Positions 37,530 to 48,619 of a stretch of DNA of 64,000 bases are shown here, one piece after another (the first letter of the stretch is position 1; each line of letters opens with the position of its first letter). A program made the position numbers and the translations under genes. The stretch is from contig CM046842.1 of assembly GCA_025618425.1 (NCBI GenBank), positions 31,246,885-31,310,884 on the forward strand, given 5' to 3'. Origin of the DNA: Heliocidaris tuberculata. Its lineage: Eukaryota; Echinodermata; Echinoidea; Camarodonta; Echinometridae. The notes under the pieces are model-generated. The model did no database searches, had not been told where the DNA came from, and worked only from the letters and a program-made list of their open reading frames with translations.

Positions 37530-38312
37530 CTCTGTCAAAGTCATCAAAACAGCAGCCAAATTGATGCACAGTCGCTCGATTTCATTTGAATTTGAATGCT
37601 CATCAAGATAATCATTCCATTGCCTAAACTGAGCATTCAATTTGTTTTTAGTGCAGACGATCGCATACTTTCATCATGCATTTTGATAGAATGAGCAATC
37701 AAATTAGAATTTTACTCAACTGCTCAATGAGCATTCAAATTCACGGGAGTTTCGGATAGCGAACATTTGGGAATTAGATTTCATCAACACACAACATGAT
37801 CCTATTCGCGATTTAAGCAATGGATTTAACAATGCTCTCCTTCCCTTCGAATTTTCAAATTGTGTTTACAAGATAAGATTTAAAAACATTATGCAAAGTC
37901 GTGTTCTTGCAATGTCTTCATAGACCAGGAATAAATGATGATGAAAAATGATGTTACTTTACAAAATGTAAAAGCATGGAACATAACATAGTTAATAAAC
38001 AATCGCAAACGCTGCGGAATGATTTCTGACTATAAAGTACATGCAGTGGGGTGGCTCGAGCCCGTTGGCAGCCCTCCTATTTTAGGGGCCCTGTGATAAT
38101 AAAAATATGAACATTAGAAATCACAAAGCGAATGGTTGAACTGAAAAAATAAGATCAGACAAAATAAAAAAGACAGACCATATGGTGTGAGAGGCTACTT
38201 TGAATATGCTGTACACATTCGAAACGATACAGTATATGAAAAATTAAGGGTAGTCCAATAAATCGTTGTTATATACGATTAGATGAATGATATTCACCAT
38301 TTTCCAACAGCA
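37530..38312 (+). repeat. direct repeat unit 1 (about 750 bp)
   Basis: Matches 40027-40763 in the same orientation: GATGCACAGTCGCTCGATTT then CATTTGAATTTGAATGCTCA, and a shared end TAAGGGTAGTC. No coding content. Nature unknown; it could be a pair of insertions of one element or a segmental duplication. Confidence 0.75.
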
Positions 38313-38330
38313 AATTACATTTGAAAGCAT

Positions 38331-39150
38331 ACAGTGCGTCCCAGAAAAAAAACGAAACCGAGATTTATTATCGACGTTTAATCATATCTTAATCACCATT
38401 ATGATTAACAAATGACACATATTTGTAAAGCTTGGATCCTCTTCTTTTATTTGAGTGAATGAAGACATTATGAAGCAGGGCTGCCGAAAAAACCGTTTGG
38501 CCAACGATATCTGAATTTCAAAGAGATAATCACATTTGTAGAAAGTGCATTTTCTGCCCTTTCATATGACACCTCCATCGCGAAAAATGAGCCAGGGATG
38601 ACAAAGCTCTGTTGGTGTAAATTGATGCTTGCATTTCCATGATTTATTAAAGGCTCCCAGATCGTCCCCATTCTCTTACCAGAAATACTAGTTGCTCTTT
38701 TGTTAACTACATGGTCAAGTAGGTTAATGAAAACGTACCTCACTCACTCCATTTTGTTGACGATCAGCCATGCATGAAGTCTTTTGTCTTGTTTGTTTAT
38801 TGCTAGGACAGGCAGCCAGTGCAACCGGATTCGTTTAATAAATCATGGAAGTGAAAGCATCACTTTACACCATCAGAACTTTGTCATCTCTGGCTCATTT
38901 TTCCCGATTGAGGTGTCATATGAAAGGGCAGAAAATGAACTCTCTAGAAATGTGATTATCTCTTTGAAATTCAGATATCGTTTACCAAAAGACTTGGTAG
39001 CCCTGCTTCATATTTTCTTTATTCACTTATGCGTGAAGTATGTATCATATGAGTGGCATCAAATGAAAGAAGAGGATCTAAGCTTTACAAATATGTGTCA
39101 TTTATTAATCATAATTGTGATTAAGATATGATTAAAGATCAATAAAGTTA
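38331..39150. mobile_element. large inverted-repeat (fold-back) element, mariner-like left tip
   Basis: The left tip TACAGTGCGTCCCAGAAAAA resembles Tc1/mariner termini and recurs at 45145. Arms of roughly 350-400 bases pair, for example GCCCTTTCATATGACACCTC at about 38558 with GAGGTGTCATATGAAAGGGC at about 38911. The right tip lacks the CAGTGCGTCCC end, so it is truncated. Its open frames on both strands are mirror images. Confidence 0.75.
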
Positions 39151-39884
39151 GATTCATAAACAAGGCAAAGCGCAGCTATTTTCTGTACTTCTTGTACCTG
39201 TTTGAAAATGAATAAACACACTGCTAACTTGACTGCCTATTAATAAAAAGGTAAGTAAAACTCGAGCAAGGTTCCGCACCCAAGTCGTAAATGAATTTGA
39301 ATGACGCTTTGGCCTCTTTAAAATGAACGACGATAAATTAATTTGGATGTTCAAAGCACATTTTTCGAAGCTGGAAAATGAATTTGAACGCCTGGAAACT
39401 AATATGAACCAAAAGGAGTAAACGGGAAGAGCAAATCCCTTGAATACGAGCGTTCAAAAATGAATTTGAGAGCTAATTTTGCGAGTTTGACCGGGAAAAC
39501 ATATAGTATTCATTCGGCAAAGACAAAATCAAGAAATCAGAGAATACAAAACAACAGAAGGGTTAGAAGAGAGTCACATGGAATTCGGGAAAAGAAAATG
39601 ATTAACTAAATAACTATAACCCGAAGGTCTTCTTTTCCAATCCATGTGACTTTACCAAATGAAATAGAATGCAATGGATAAGTGAATAATGAATAAGTTA
39701 ACGAAATTAAAGAAAATTTGCGGGAAATCGTAGTCACAGCAAAGAATAATTTTGATTTGTGTTTAATAAACTTGCGAAAGGAAAAAATCTTTGGCATAAT
39801 ACAAGTAATGATTTAGCCGTAACTCGCAGTAATTAAGATCGGATCTAGTGCAGCCAAACTTAATCGCTATAGTAGGTGCAATGA

Positions 39885-39885
<1 letters not shown>

Positions 39886-39922
<37 letters not shown>

Positions 39923-40030
39923 CATTATTATCATTATTATTATTATTATTATTGTTATTATCATCATCATCATCATTATTATTATTATTATTAGTAGTAG
40001 TAGTATCATTATTACTATCGTTATTATAGG
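39886..40030. repeat. (ATT)n microsatellite
   Basis: ATT/ATC/AGT trinucleotide tract just before the second direct repeat. Confidence 0.95.
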
Positions 40031-40763
40031 TTTTTCCGGTCAAATTCATCAAAATAGCAGCCGAATTGATGCACAGTCGCTCGATTTCATTTGAATTTGA
40101 ATGCTCATCAAGATCAACATTCAGTTGCCTAAAAGGAGCATTCGATTTGATTTAGGGCAAGCGATAGCATACTTTCATCATGCATTTTGATAGAATCAGC
40201 ATTCTCAAATTAGAATTTTGAATTTACGGGAGCTTTGGATCGCGAACATTTGGGAATTCGAATTCATCAATAGACAAGCATGTTCGCGATTTAGGCAATG
40301 GATTTAACAATGCACTCCTTTCTTTCGAAGTTTCCAATATTGTTTTTACATGATAAGATTTAGAAATAATATGAAAAGTCGTGTTCTTGCTACATATAAA
40401 TCAGGAATAGATGATAATGATGAAAAATGATACAAAAAAGTAATTTAATCATGGAACAAAACAAAGTTAATAAGCAAAAGCAAGCGTCGTGGAACGATTT
40501 CTGACTATGAAGTGGGGTTGTTCGAGCCCCTGAGCCCCCTTCCTATATCGGGGGCCTTGTGATAAACAAAAATAAGAAATAACAAAGCGAGTGGTAAACT
40601 TAAAGATAAGATTAGACAAAATAAAAAAAAAGACACACAGTATGATGAAAAGGCTATACTTTGTATACTCTGTACACAGTTGAAATGATACAGTGTATGA
40701 AAAGCTAAGGGTAGTCAATATGTGTTTTTACACCTTATGATTAGATGGTTACATCATTTTGCA
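40027..40763 (+). repeat. direct repeat unit 2 (about 740 bp)
   Basis: Second copy of the unit at 37530, ending about 230 bases before the start codon of the sulfotransferase-like gene, so any promoter must lie in or close to it. A TATAAA occurs at about 40875, about 120 bases before the ATG; its role is unproven. Confidence 0.75.
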
Positions 40764-40994
40764 ACTGTCCTTCACAACCTGCAATAATATTGTAGGACTA
40801 TTCTATTGTACGTTCCTGGCTTTTGCTTACCAAATACCCCAGACTACTCTAGAAAGATGTAGGAAGATAGAGTATAAAATCGATATAAATCAAGCGAAAA
40901 GAGATGAATAACACCCTTTTTTCTATTATACTCTGTGCAACAGAGTATAGCCTTTCGTGCTTCAGAAGCCACTTTCTCCCTAAAGCTTTGAAGG

Positions 40995-41266
40995 ATGTCC
41001 TCGTCAACCAGTAATGGTCGTACTATCCTCTGGTGTGTTCCTCGCTCTGGCTCGACTATCCTCACCAAATGCCTGAGCGCCGTCAAGGGAATGGAAGTCT
41101 GGTTTGAATCTTTCTGCTTCTGCTTTATAGCAAGAGGGGAAGCGCAGAGGAAACTCAACAGCCACCTCCCTGGGAAGTTCGAGGACGACAGCGCTCTTTT
41201 CAAGAAGGTTGCCAGCATTCTCGGGGCATTTTCCCCGGTTCCTACAATGCTGAACTTTTGTCGTGA
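40995..41266 (+). CDS. sulfotransferase-like exon 1
   Basis: ATG at 40995; encodes MSSSTSNGRTILWCVPRSGS and on to FSPVPTMLNFCR. Two overlapping donors exist: GTGAGT at 41263 and GTATAG at 41267. Only the second joins exon 2 in frame (Cys-Arg-Glu-Tyr-His); the first would meet a stop nine codons later. An unseen intermediate exon is an alternative explanation. Confidence 0.75.
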
Positions 41267-44200
41267 GTATAGTCACAAGCAGGGGCGGACCCAGGGTTTC
41301 GTATAGGGGGGGGGGGGGGGGGGCACACAAATGCAGGATTGTCAACTTTTGGAAACTGCTTGGAGGGAGACCCATATTTTTTTGGTCTCGCCAGCCCTCC
41401 AAAAGTCGCTCAGTGGGGGGGGGGGGGGGGGGGGGGGGGGGTTATGGGGTCCAAATCACCTCCATAATTCTCTGACAAGCAAAAAAAAAAAAAAAAAAAA
41501 AAAGGTTTTCTGGTCGAAAAGGGGGGGGGGCACAATCGCAAATAGAGGGGGCACAAAGCATTGTTTTCCCTCAAAGGGGGGGGGGGGGGCACGGGCCGGG
41601 ATTGCCCCCCCCTAAATCCGCCACTGGTCACAAGAATTGTCGCTTACATGTTTTCATGTATATATTGGCTATAATATGGTAATCGCTAAATTTTAAACGG
41701 AAAAAATATCATCACCCAAACAAACTAAAAAGTCTAAAATTTTTCTCTGAATTCCTGACAGAGGTATGAGTGATAGTGCCTTTAAGTGTTATTAATATTT
41801 GTCGACTCAAGAAATTAGGCGTGAAGTAAACTTTTCGAGGAAGATCAAAATGAGCTAGGGAATACCCTCTTAAAGGTAACAGATAGTTTTGGGAAGCCCT
41901 CAAAAACTTTACGTGAGATTTCGTTGATTTTACTTAATAAACAGCAGGGTACTAACATAACTAAGATGCTGTGAAGTTTTTTTCCTCCTTAAGTGAAATA
42001 TTTATCGAATGAGAGGTGAAAAGTAATAAATATCCCTGGCCCAAAAAAGAGGGGATGTAAATTCAAACAACGGCCACACACACACTACTTACATGAGGAT
42101 TGATGTTTGTGTAGAATACGCTACACATAATGCGAAGCGCTGGGTTTATTGTGCGGGGAACCTTCGGGTGGATATGGTCTTAGCGTGAGGCAGTGAAAAG
42201 CCGTTACCAAGCGTTTCTTATAGATATTTACACTAAAATTTGTTCGAAATCGTGAATGGAATGTTAAATAATCTCGTACATATGTCTTATGATAAAAGGA
42301 GAATAGTTTGTGACTATTTCAGATAAGTTTCTTGCCAGTAAGATTTTTGCTACCGAGACTGTCTATGAGCTTTAATAATACTTAGGACAGCTACCCCTGG
42401 AAAATTTCCTGAAAAGTCTGAAAAGTTATCCACGTACCCGCATACAACGGTGATCCGACATTTTGTTCTTGCGACATCAGATGATACAATTCGCCAAAGA
42501 TGTAGGGTTAGGCTGGGGAGCGTTTCATCAAGCGTTTTGTCAGTGATTTCTACCGACAAATTTGCTCTCAGCCAATCAGATGCGAGGATTTCAGTAGCTT
42601 ATAACAGCTGTCGGTTAAAATCACTGACAAAACGCTTGATGAAACGCTCCCCAGGAAATTGGGTTTTAGATTAGGTTAAAGGCCAAATCCACACTAATAT
42701 CAAGTTGATTTGAATAAATAAAGTAAAATTAAACAAGCATAACAGTGAAAATTTCACTGAAATCAGATGTAAAATAAGAAAGTTACGGCATGTTGAAGTT
42801 TTGCATTATTTCTTGAAACAGTGATATGCATAACATGGGCGGTATGCAAATGAGTGAACCGATGATCTCACACACACTCACTTTACCTTATGTATTTTAT
42901 TATATGAAATATATATTTCATTTTTTTGCTTCAATAATGTAAAACATGGTTTGACTCCTTATGGAACAGGTAAAATCATCATTATTGAAACTTATTTTGA
43001 TACAAGGGAGAGATTCTTTATCATCACATCCATAAAAATTGAAATATTTGAAATTTCATGTAATAAAATACATAAGGAAAAGTGAGTGGGTGACATCATC
43101 GGTTCACTTATTTGCATACCGCCCATGCTATGCTTATCACTGTTTCAAGAAATAATGCAAAACTTCAAAATGCCGTAACTTTCTTATTTTACATCTGATT
43201 TCAGTGAAATTTTCACTATTATGCTTGTTTAATTATACTCTATTTATTCAAATCAACTTAATATTAGTGTGGAATTGGCCTTTAAGGGTTAGGTATAGTG
43301 TTTTGTCCAGTTTTGAAGTTAAAAATTGGGTTAGTGTAGGAAATTGATGATGAAGCGATTGTCACTAGGGGGGGGGGGTTCACAAAGAGTTAAGTTAGAC
43401 TTAAAGTGACACTTAAAGTCCTAGTTGCGTGCTGTATTTATTACGCATCACCGCATTGGTCAGATCATGCTCAGGGGAAGTCAATCAGTGAGATTACGCG
43501 TTGAATACCGGATGCGTGATGGCGCTTACGCATGCATGACTCTTGGTACAACTAAAGTCTTTGTGAAACACCCTCAGAGCATGTATCGTACAACCTACAC
43601 AGCATCACATTGGGGTAAATGAAATTAAGTAGGTTGAGGACTGAAGTGACTATTGGCCTTCTTTTTTTATTCAATGCCTTTAGGTATCACACCGTCCAGG
43701 AATTGCTAGAAGCGTCCCAGAGCCAACATGTCTTCCTCAAAGACATGGCCTACGCCATGACACCTGATCGGCTGCAGTACATCCCCACTGGGTTCCGGCA
43801 TACTTTCCTCATTAGACATCCTCTCCGGGTTTTCCAGTCCAAACGCAAGGCCATGATCGCCCACCTCGCCAAACAGGAAGAACTGGACGTCAACCCCGAC
43901 GACTTCGACCTCCAGAAGCATGACCCGCTTATGAATTCCGGTCTCGTTTTCAAAGAAATCTACGATTTGTGGCAACACGTGCGCGCTCACGGTGACCCGA
44001 ACCCGTTGGTCATCGATGGCGACGAGCTCCTCACGAATCCAGAGCGAATCCTGCCAAAGTTTTGCCGAGCGGTTGGCGTACCGTACGATGATTCCCTGCT
44101 CAAATGGGATGACTCGCCAGAAGTCACGAGGACGTGGAAAACACCGGTGAAAGCCGATGAAGACCTTCAGATGACTTTCCAGCCATTTTTTGAAAGGTCG

Positions 44201-44332
44201 ATGAACAGCAGCCAATTTTACCCGCCAAGCATAATGCCGAGCCTGGATCACGTGACCCCTGACGTCATCCGGTGCACGAATCAAGTCATGAACTATTATA
44301 ATGAGATGTATGAATCAAGGGTAATGCTTTGA
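40995..44332 (+). CDS. sulfotransferase-like P-loop protein (gene span, two exons)
   Basis: Joined exons give about 306 residues. Near the N-terminus ILWCVPRSGSTILTKCLS contains the P-R-S-G-S-T loop (residues 16-21) that binds the 5'-phosphosulfate of PAPS in sulfotransferases. GFRHTFLIRHPLRVFQSKRK (R-H-P-L-R...S, residues 135-143) fits the 3'-phosphate motif. The sequence between, with VFLKDMAYAM, recalls a family of animal proteins annotated only as sulfotransferase-like. No signal peptide or membrane segment is seen, so it is probably cytosolic. The substrate is unknown. The start is the first ATG in frame before the P-loop. The intron of about 2.4 kb is full of repeats. Confidence 0.85.
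41280..41626. mobile_element. hAT-type MITE with 8-bp target duplication and long poly-G
   Basis: Ends CAGGGGCGGACCCAGGG and CCTAAATCCGCCACTG are inverted relatives. GTCACAAG at 41272-41279 is repeated exactly at 41627-41634. G homopolymers of about 18 and about 28 lie inside, plus a poly-A of about 23. It begins at intron position 14 (counted from the GTATAG donor) of the sulfotransferase-like gene. Confidence 0.87.
42515..42652 (+). mobile_element. hairpin MITE copy H12, arm type B
   Basis: GGGGAGCGTTTCATCAAGCG then TTTTGTCAGTGATTTCTACC; right AAAATCACTGACAAAACGCT then TGATGAAACGCTCCCC. Arms are almost perfectly complementary, making this the cleanest type B copy. Confidence 0.9.
42676..43285. 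mobile_element. TTAA-flanked fold-back MITE, copy F3
   Basis: TTAAAGGCCAAATCCACACT on the left and AGTGTGGAATTGGCCTTTAA on the right, arms over 200 bases. Includes GGGCGGTATGCAAATGAGTG and its inverted CACTTATTTGCATACCGCCC. Inside the sulfotransferase-like intron. Confidence 0.85.
43365..43575. mobile_element. hairpin element related at its tips (GTTTCACAAAG)
   Basis: Left GGGGGGGTTCACAAAGAGTT then AAGTTAGACTTAAAG; right ACTAAAGTCTTTGTGAAACA then CCC. The middle is unlike the H family. It ends about 110 bases upstream of exon 2. Confidence 0.6.
43684..44332 (+). CDS. sulfotransferase-like exon 2
   Basis: After the TTTAG acceptor at 43679-43683 it encodes YHTVQELLEASQSQHVFLKD, RHTFLIRHPLRVFQSKRK and on to MNYYNEMYESRVML, then TGA at 44330-44332. 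GC-rich codon use contrasts with the AT-rich flanks. The 192-residue minus-strand frame over it is a shadow. Confidence 0.92.
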
Positions 44333-44396
44333 TGAGGAATCGTGTCTATATAGTTATGATATATATATTCCTTTTTTTATTATAAAGATATATACA

Positions 44397-44398
44397 TA

Positions 44399-44455
<57 letters not shown>

Positions 44456-44475
44456 TATATATATATATATATATG
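44397..44475. repeat. (TA)n(TG)n(TA)n microsatellite
   Basis: Compound dinucleotide repeat about 65 bases after the sulfotransferase-like stop codon; a G run follows at 44512. Confidence 0.95.
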
Positions 44476-44826
44476 TTTGTTTTGTTTGATTTTCATTTTG
44501 TTTTTATTTTCGGGGGGGGGGGGATTCTTTGGTTTGAAAGGGTTCCTGCCCTAGCTCCTTTGCCCGTCCTTTTGGTGCCTCAAAGGGGGTTTGATACTTT
44601 ACATGTTTGAAGCTACTTTTGGGAGAGCCCAATAGCCTTCCGTCAAATTTTAATGGTCATCCAATTTTCATTTTTTGTACTTTGCAGGGAGTGGGTTCAA
44701 AATGCAATAATATTAGCATGTGTAAAGCTACAAGTCATGTACAGATAAGGCCTGGTCAGACCTCACCAAAATGATAATGATAAACTATATGCATATATAA
44801 TGTACCGATAACGAAAACGTTAGATA

Positions 44827-45010
44827 GGTGTCGTAGCCGAGAGGTTAAAAAACACTCGACGGGAAATGCGAGGAGCGTGGGTTCGATTCCCGGTACGGCA
44901 ATTATGCCCTTGGGTAAGGCATTTATCTACATTGCTGTTTTATCGTACATCAAATAAATGATGTTTGACATATTGATACGTGTGTGAATGTGTTTCTTTA
45001 AAAAAAAAAT
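44827..45010 (+). mobile_element. tRNA-derived SINE S4
   Basis: Head GGTGTCGTAGCCGAGAGGTT (A box TAGCCGAGAGG) and GTGGGTTCGATTCCCGG (B box GGTTCGATTCC), then a tail with ATCAAATAAATGATG and an A run at 45001-45009. The tail is shared with S2 and S3, the head with S1. Confidence 0.82.
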
Positions 45011-45144
45011 AGAAAAAATTATAAAAGTGGTGAGACCTCACCGACTTTCGCGAAGCCAGATACGTTGGTTCTGTCGATCAAACAAATGGACACTGCCCTC
45101 ATCCGTTTTTCTGTCACCGACGTCACATAGAAGGCTCAGATATA

Positions 45145-45360
45145 CAGTGCGTCCCAGAAAAAAATTAACAGTTGGAAAAAGTCAACCCAAATAAATATTT
45201 CAAGCTTTTCTAAAGAAATTTTTATACCTGTTGATAGCTTAGGGTTTTTTCTATCAAATGACATCAAAATATCAACCAATGTTCTATACTTGGGGTCTAA
45301 GGGGTCTATAAAATACAAGCTGTGCTTTTTGATAGACTCCTCCACTTTTGTTTCTTTACT
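45145..45360 (+). mobile_element. mariner-like tip fragment
   Basis: Begins TACAGTGCGTCCCAGAAAAA, as at 38331, then diverges. No matching inverted end was found, so it is a fragment. Confidence 0.45.
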
Positions 45361-45469
45361 ATGCCTAATATCAATGAAATTATGATAGTATTATTGTTTA
45401 TTATACTATACTTAATTTTTTTAAAATTTTTCCATTTATGTAAACATTTCTTATCGTAATTTTGTTTGA

Positions 45470-45565
45470 TATTATGTTATACCAATTTGTATATATATAA
45501 AACACTGAAAAACATCATGTGGAAATAAAAGAAACCTTGAAACCTTGAAACCTTGAAACTTGAGT
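45470..45565 (+). repeat. probable retroelement 3' tail with (AAACCTTG)n
   Basis: GGAAATAAAAGAAACCTTGA then three copies of AACCTTGA. A short 3' tandem repeat is common at the ends of some LINEs and SINEs. The body is not recognised. Confidence 0.4.
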
Positions 45566-46040
45566 GAGCAAAAGCCAATTTTGTGAAAGGGTGCAAAATC
45601 CGGACTTGACAAGAACTGATATTGGCTCTGGCTGGTATCAGCCAAGCTGAGTCATGAAAAGGCTTAGAAATTTCCACATTCTGGTCAATAAAAGGCAATT
45701 TATGAAATAACAGGCTTTGTTTCGAAGTATATCTTTACACATCCCATCAACATTCTATACCTGAGTAAGCAATTAACTACTTTGTTGAGTTTTCCAAAAT
45801 GTTACTTTTGGTGAGTCTTTTAATTTCACCTGACTTGCTTACTCAACCATAAAGTTTTGATGAATATATCAGGACATACAGTAAAGAAAGTCTGTTCTTC
45901 CATAAATTTCTTTTAATGATCAGAATATATATATATTTTGTAGACACGCTATTGTTCTATTTCCATTGGTTTTCATCGTGTGGCCTACTTAACTTATTAC
46001 GCTGTTTCTCCTTGTTCTACTTATCTGTCTTCGGATATCT

Positions 46041-46188
46041 GGACCCCGTTTCACAAAACTTGTTATCAGTAACAACTGCCACATTTCTAAGGCAAATTTG
46101 CTCTCAACGAATCAGATGCAAGGATTTCAGTAGCTTATAACAGTTATTGCAACTTGTTATTGATATTAAGGTTTATGAAACAGGAGCC
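46041..46188 (+). mobile_element. hairpin MITE copy H13, arm type C
   Basis: GACCCCGTTTCACAAAACTT then GTTATCAGTAACAACTGCC; right CAACTTGTTATTGATATTAA then GTTTATGAAACAGGAGCC. Core intact. Confidence 0.85.
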
Positions 46189-46594
46189 ACCTTGTGAGCT
46201 TTCTCATTTCATGTATGTCAGTTTGGAAGAACATCATAGTATAGGATTGTCCCCTGAAGAGGATTGTACTTCAAATGCCATCATAATTATCCGAAATATG
46301 ACGAGAAATAGCTGAATTTTTACTGCCGAACATTCATGCCACGTGTGTGCAGTCCCATATACCCATTTCGGTGTGCAGTTCTTGTGCTTTCCAGCGAGAT
46401 TGGGTCAATCTTTTTTTAAAAATCATTTTGCTGATTCTAAAACCTCACAGTATAAACCCATTCTTATTCAAACAAGATCAACCTTTCCCAATCGCTTTGA
46501 GACAGTTTCTTTCATAATGTAATCGAATGACGAGAACTCAACAAGTAATTCCTATTTCACAAATTTCCAGATTAGATCTATAGTGCCCCCAAAG

Positions 46595-46598
<4 letters not shown>

Positions 46599-46648
<50 letters not shown>
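46599..46648. repeat. (TA)n microsatellite
   Basis: About 25 TA units directly before the tRNA-like SINE. Confidence 0.97.
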
Positions 46649-46651
<3 letters not shown>

Positions 46652-46656
46652 CACCC

Positions 46657-47520
46657 AGCCAGTGCCGTAGTCAAATGGTTTAATCACTTAAAGGGAAAGT
46701 TCACCCTGAAGATTACTTGAGTTTTAAAAATGCAGAAAAAATAAAGAAAAATATTGGCGAAGGTTTGATGAAAATCGGTCAAATAATAAAAGAGTTATGA
46801 GTATTTAAAGTTTTGGATTCGTGACGTCACATGCGAGCAGCTGCCCATTGGTCATGTAATTAATATTCCATATATTCGCATTTTTTTTACGTTCCACGAT
46901 AAATTAATATTGTTTCTTTTCAGAATCTAGTACTGAATAACATTTCTGACAATATATCAAATGCACAGACGAAAATATTCTAAATTTTCTGAGAAAACTG
47001 TATTTTATGGAATATTTATCACATTACATATTGGAGGAGCTGCTCGCATGTGACGTCACAAAATCAAAACTTCAAAAGTCCATAACTCCGTTATTCTTTA
47101 ACGGATTTTGTCCAAACTTTCGCCAACATTTTTCTTTATTTTTTCTGCATTTTTTAAACTCAAGTAATCTTCGGGGTGAACTTCCCCTTTAACTGGGAGT
47201 GCAAAGGACGTGATTTCGAACCCCGGCAAGGCTCTTATGTCTTATGCAAGGGATTTTGTCCACGTAGCCCCTCTCCACCCATTTGCTACATGGGTACCCA
47301 GTGTCATGCGAACATCGCTGTGGTATAATGCATAGACTATAATCAGCATGTGCGCGCTTGGAAACAGGTGACTGGCTGGAAAGCTCCCTAGAGGAGTGGA
47401 GAATGTGCACTGTAATGTGCAGAATCGCAACTGAATCCAGTTACCAGGGTAATAATCCTGTAAGCGCTTTGGTTGGTCACATATTAACTGGTAAGGCGCT
47501 ATAAGAAACGGCTATTATTA
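46657..47520 (+). mobile_element. tRNA-derived SINE S5 split by fold-back F2
   Basis: Head AGTGCCGTAGTCAAATGGTT then TAATCAC is broken at TTAA by F2 and resumes after 47192 with CTGGGAGTGCAAAGGACGTG and B box GATTTCGAACCCCGGCA. The far end GTAAGGCGCTATAAGAAACG resembles L2/CR1 tails. Body and tail differ from S1-S4. Confidence 0.7.
46688..47192. mobile_element. TTAA-flanked fold-back MITE, copy F2
   Basis: TTAAAGGGAAAGTTCACCCT on the left and GGGTGAACTTCCCCTTTAA on the right. Inner pairs include GACGTCACATGCGAGCAGCT and AGCTGCTCGCATGTGACGTC. Its TTAA flanks interrupt the SINE at 46657. Confidence 0.87.
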
Positions 47521-47885
47521 GTAGTATTTTCACTTTGAGGTTCATAATGACAAACACAGTTACCAAGGTGAAACTTCCCAGATTAATCAGTCGCATATAG
47601 GAACCTGGTAGTCCCTGTATTACAGGTATCATATCCATGTACGTTCAATTTCATTCGCTTGCCCCCATTGCAAGGCCGTGCATAACAACAATCTTGGAGC
47701 AGCGAACAAAATTGCCATCGAGGGTGGGGTAGTTTGTCAGTTGGGTTGTTCAGTTCGTCTTTCTTCGGTCGATTGCGTATCACTGCAATTGCGTGCTAGT
47801 TTGCCGAAGATGTACGGAGATTCCTGAATATTACCCGAGCCGGGCTAAGCTCCAAAACACCACGATTGGCGACTTTTCGATCCCT

Positions 47886-48162
47886 TTAAAGGGCGTGTTG
47901 CACGGCAAATACGGGTTAACGCCATCTGCATTTTGTATTGTTGATAATTGCACGTAAACGTGTGGACCTCAGCTAACGGTGGTCAGCGACTTAATCTCTA
48001 CATGGTTAGGGTTTGCGAAACAGAAGTTACCCTTGCTCTTTGGTTTCGCGTATGTTGCATGTTGCACGCATGGCCCGTCCGAAGAGTTGCGGATAAACCC
48101 GATTGGCCCCGAGTCAGGCGACGGGAAAGACACATAGTCTCTTCAGTTTACACGCCCTTTAA
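47886..48162. mobile_element. TTAA-flanked MITE, 277 bp
   Basis: TTAAAGGGCGTGT at the left and ACACGCCCTTTAA at the right are exact inverted copies. The interior is unique, with an open frame of 76 codons that I do not regard as a gene. Confidence 0.7.
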
Positions 48163-48240
48163 GCAAATGGAAGATTAAATAATAATTCAGTAGCCAACGG
48201 ATTAAAACAGCAGCGGCGAAGTCATATCTTCATCCAGTCA

Positions 48241-48388
48241 GGGCCCCGTTTCATAAAACTTGTTATCAGTAACAACTGCCCCACTTCTATGACAAATTTG
48301 CTCTCAGTCAATCAGATGCAAGGATTTCAGTAGCTTTTAACAATTATTGTAACTTGTTATTGATAACAAGGTTTATGAAACGGGGGCC
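48241..48388 (+). mobile_element. hairpin MITE copy H14, arm type C
   Basis: GGGCCCCGTTTCATAAAACT then TGTTATCAGTAACAACTGCC; right AACTTGTTATTGATAACAAG then GTTTATGAAACGGGGGCC. A well-preserved type C copy. Confidence 0.88.
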
Positions 48389-48619
48389 AGGGATTGATTT
48401 TACCTTGAGGTTGATAATAAATAGAATTACCTTAGTACAGTCACGTATTTATACTTCATATTTTTGTATATTTATATACCCCCAAGTTAATTTAGAACAC
48501 CTTTTCCATGTTTATCTCCCTGGCCTTATCTTTATCACGTTTAATATTTTCATAATAATGCTATTGTCACTTCTTTTTTCTCACGTAAAATGCACGCCCC
48601 TCTCAAATCTTAAGAGAGC

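Noticed and set aside
38784..39131. 115-codon plus-strand open frame and its minus-strand mirror at 38468-38743
   Set aside because: Both are arms of the same palindrome, so they read alike; not a gene pair.
43706..44284. 192-codon minus-strand open frame
   Set aside because: It is antisense to sulfotransferase-like exon 2, whose plus-strand product has clear family motifs.
47948..48178. 76-codon plus-strand open frame
   Set aside because: It is mostly inside the TTAA-bounded MITE at 47886; no domain or splice partner.
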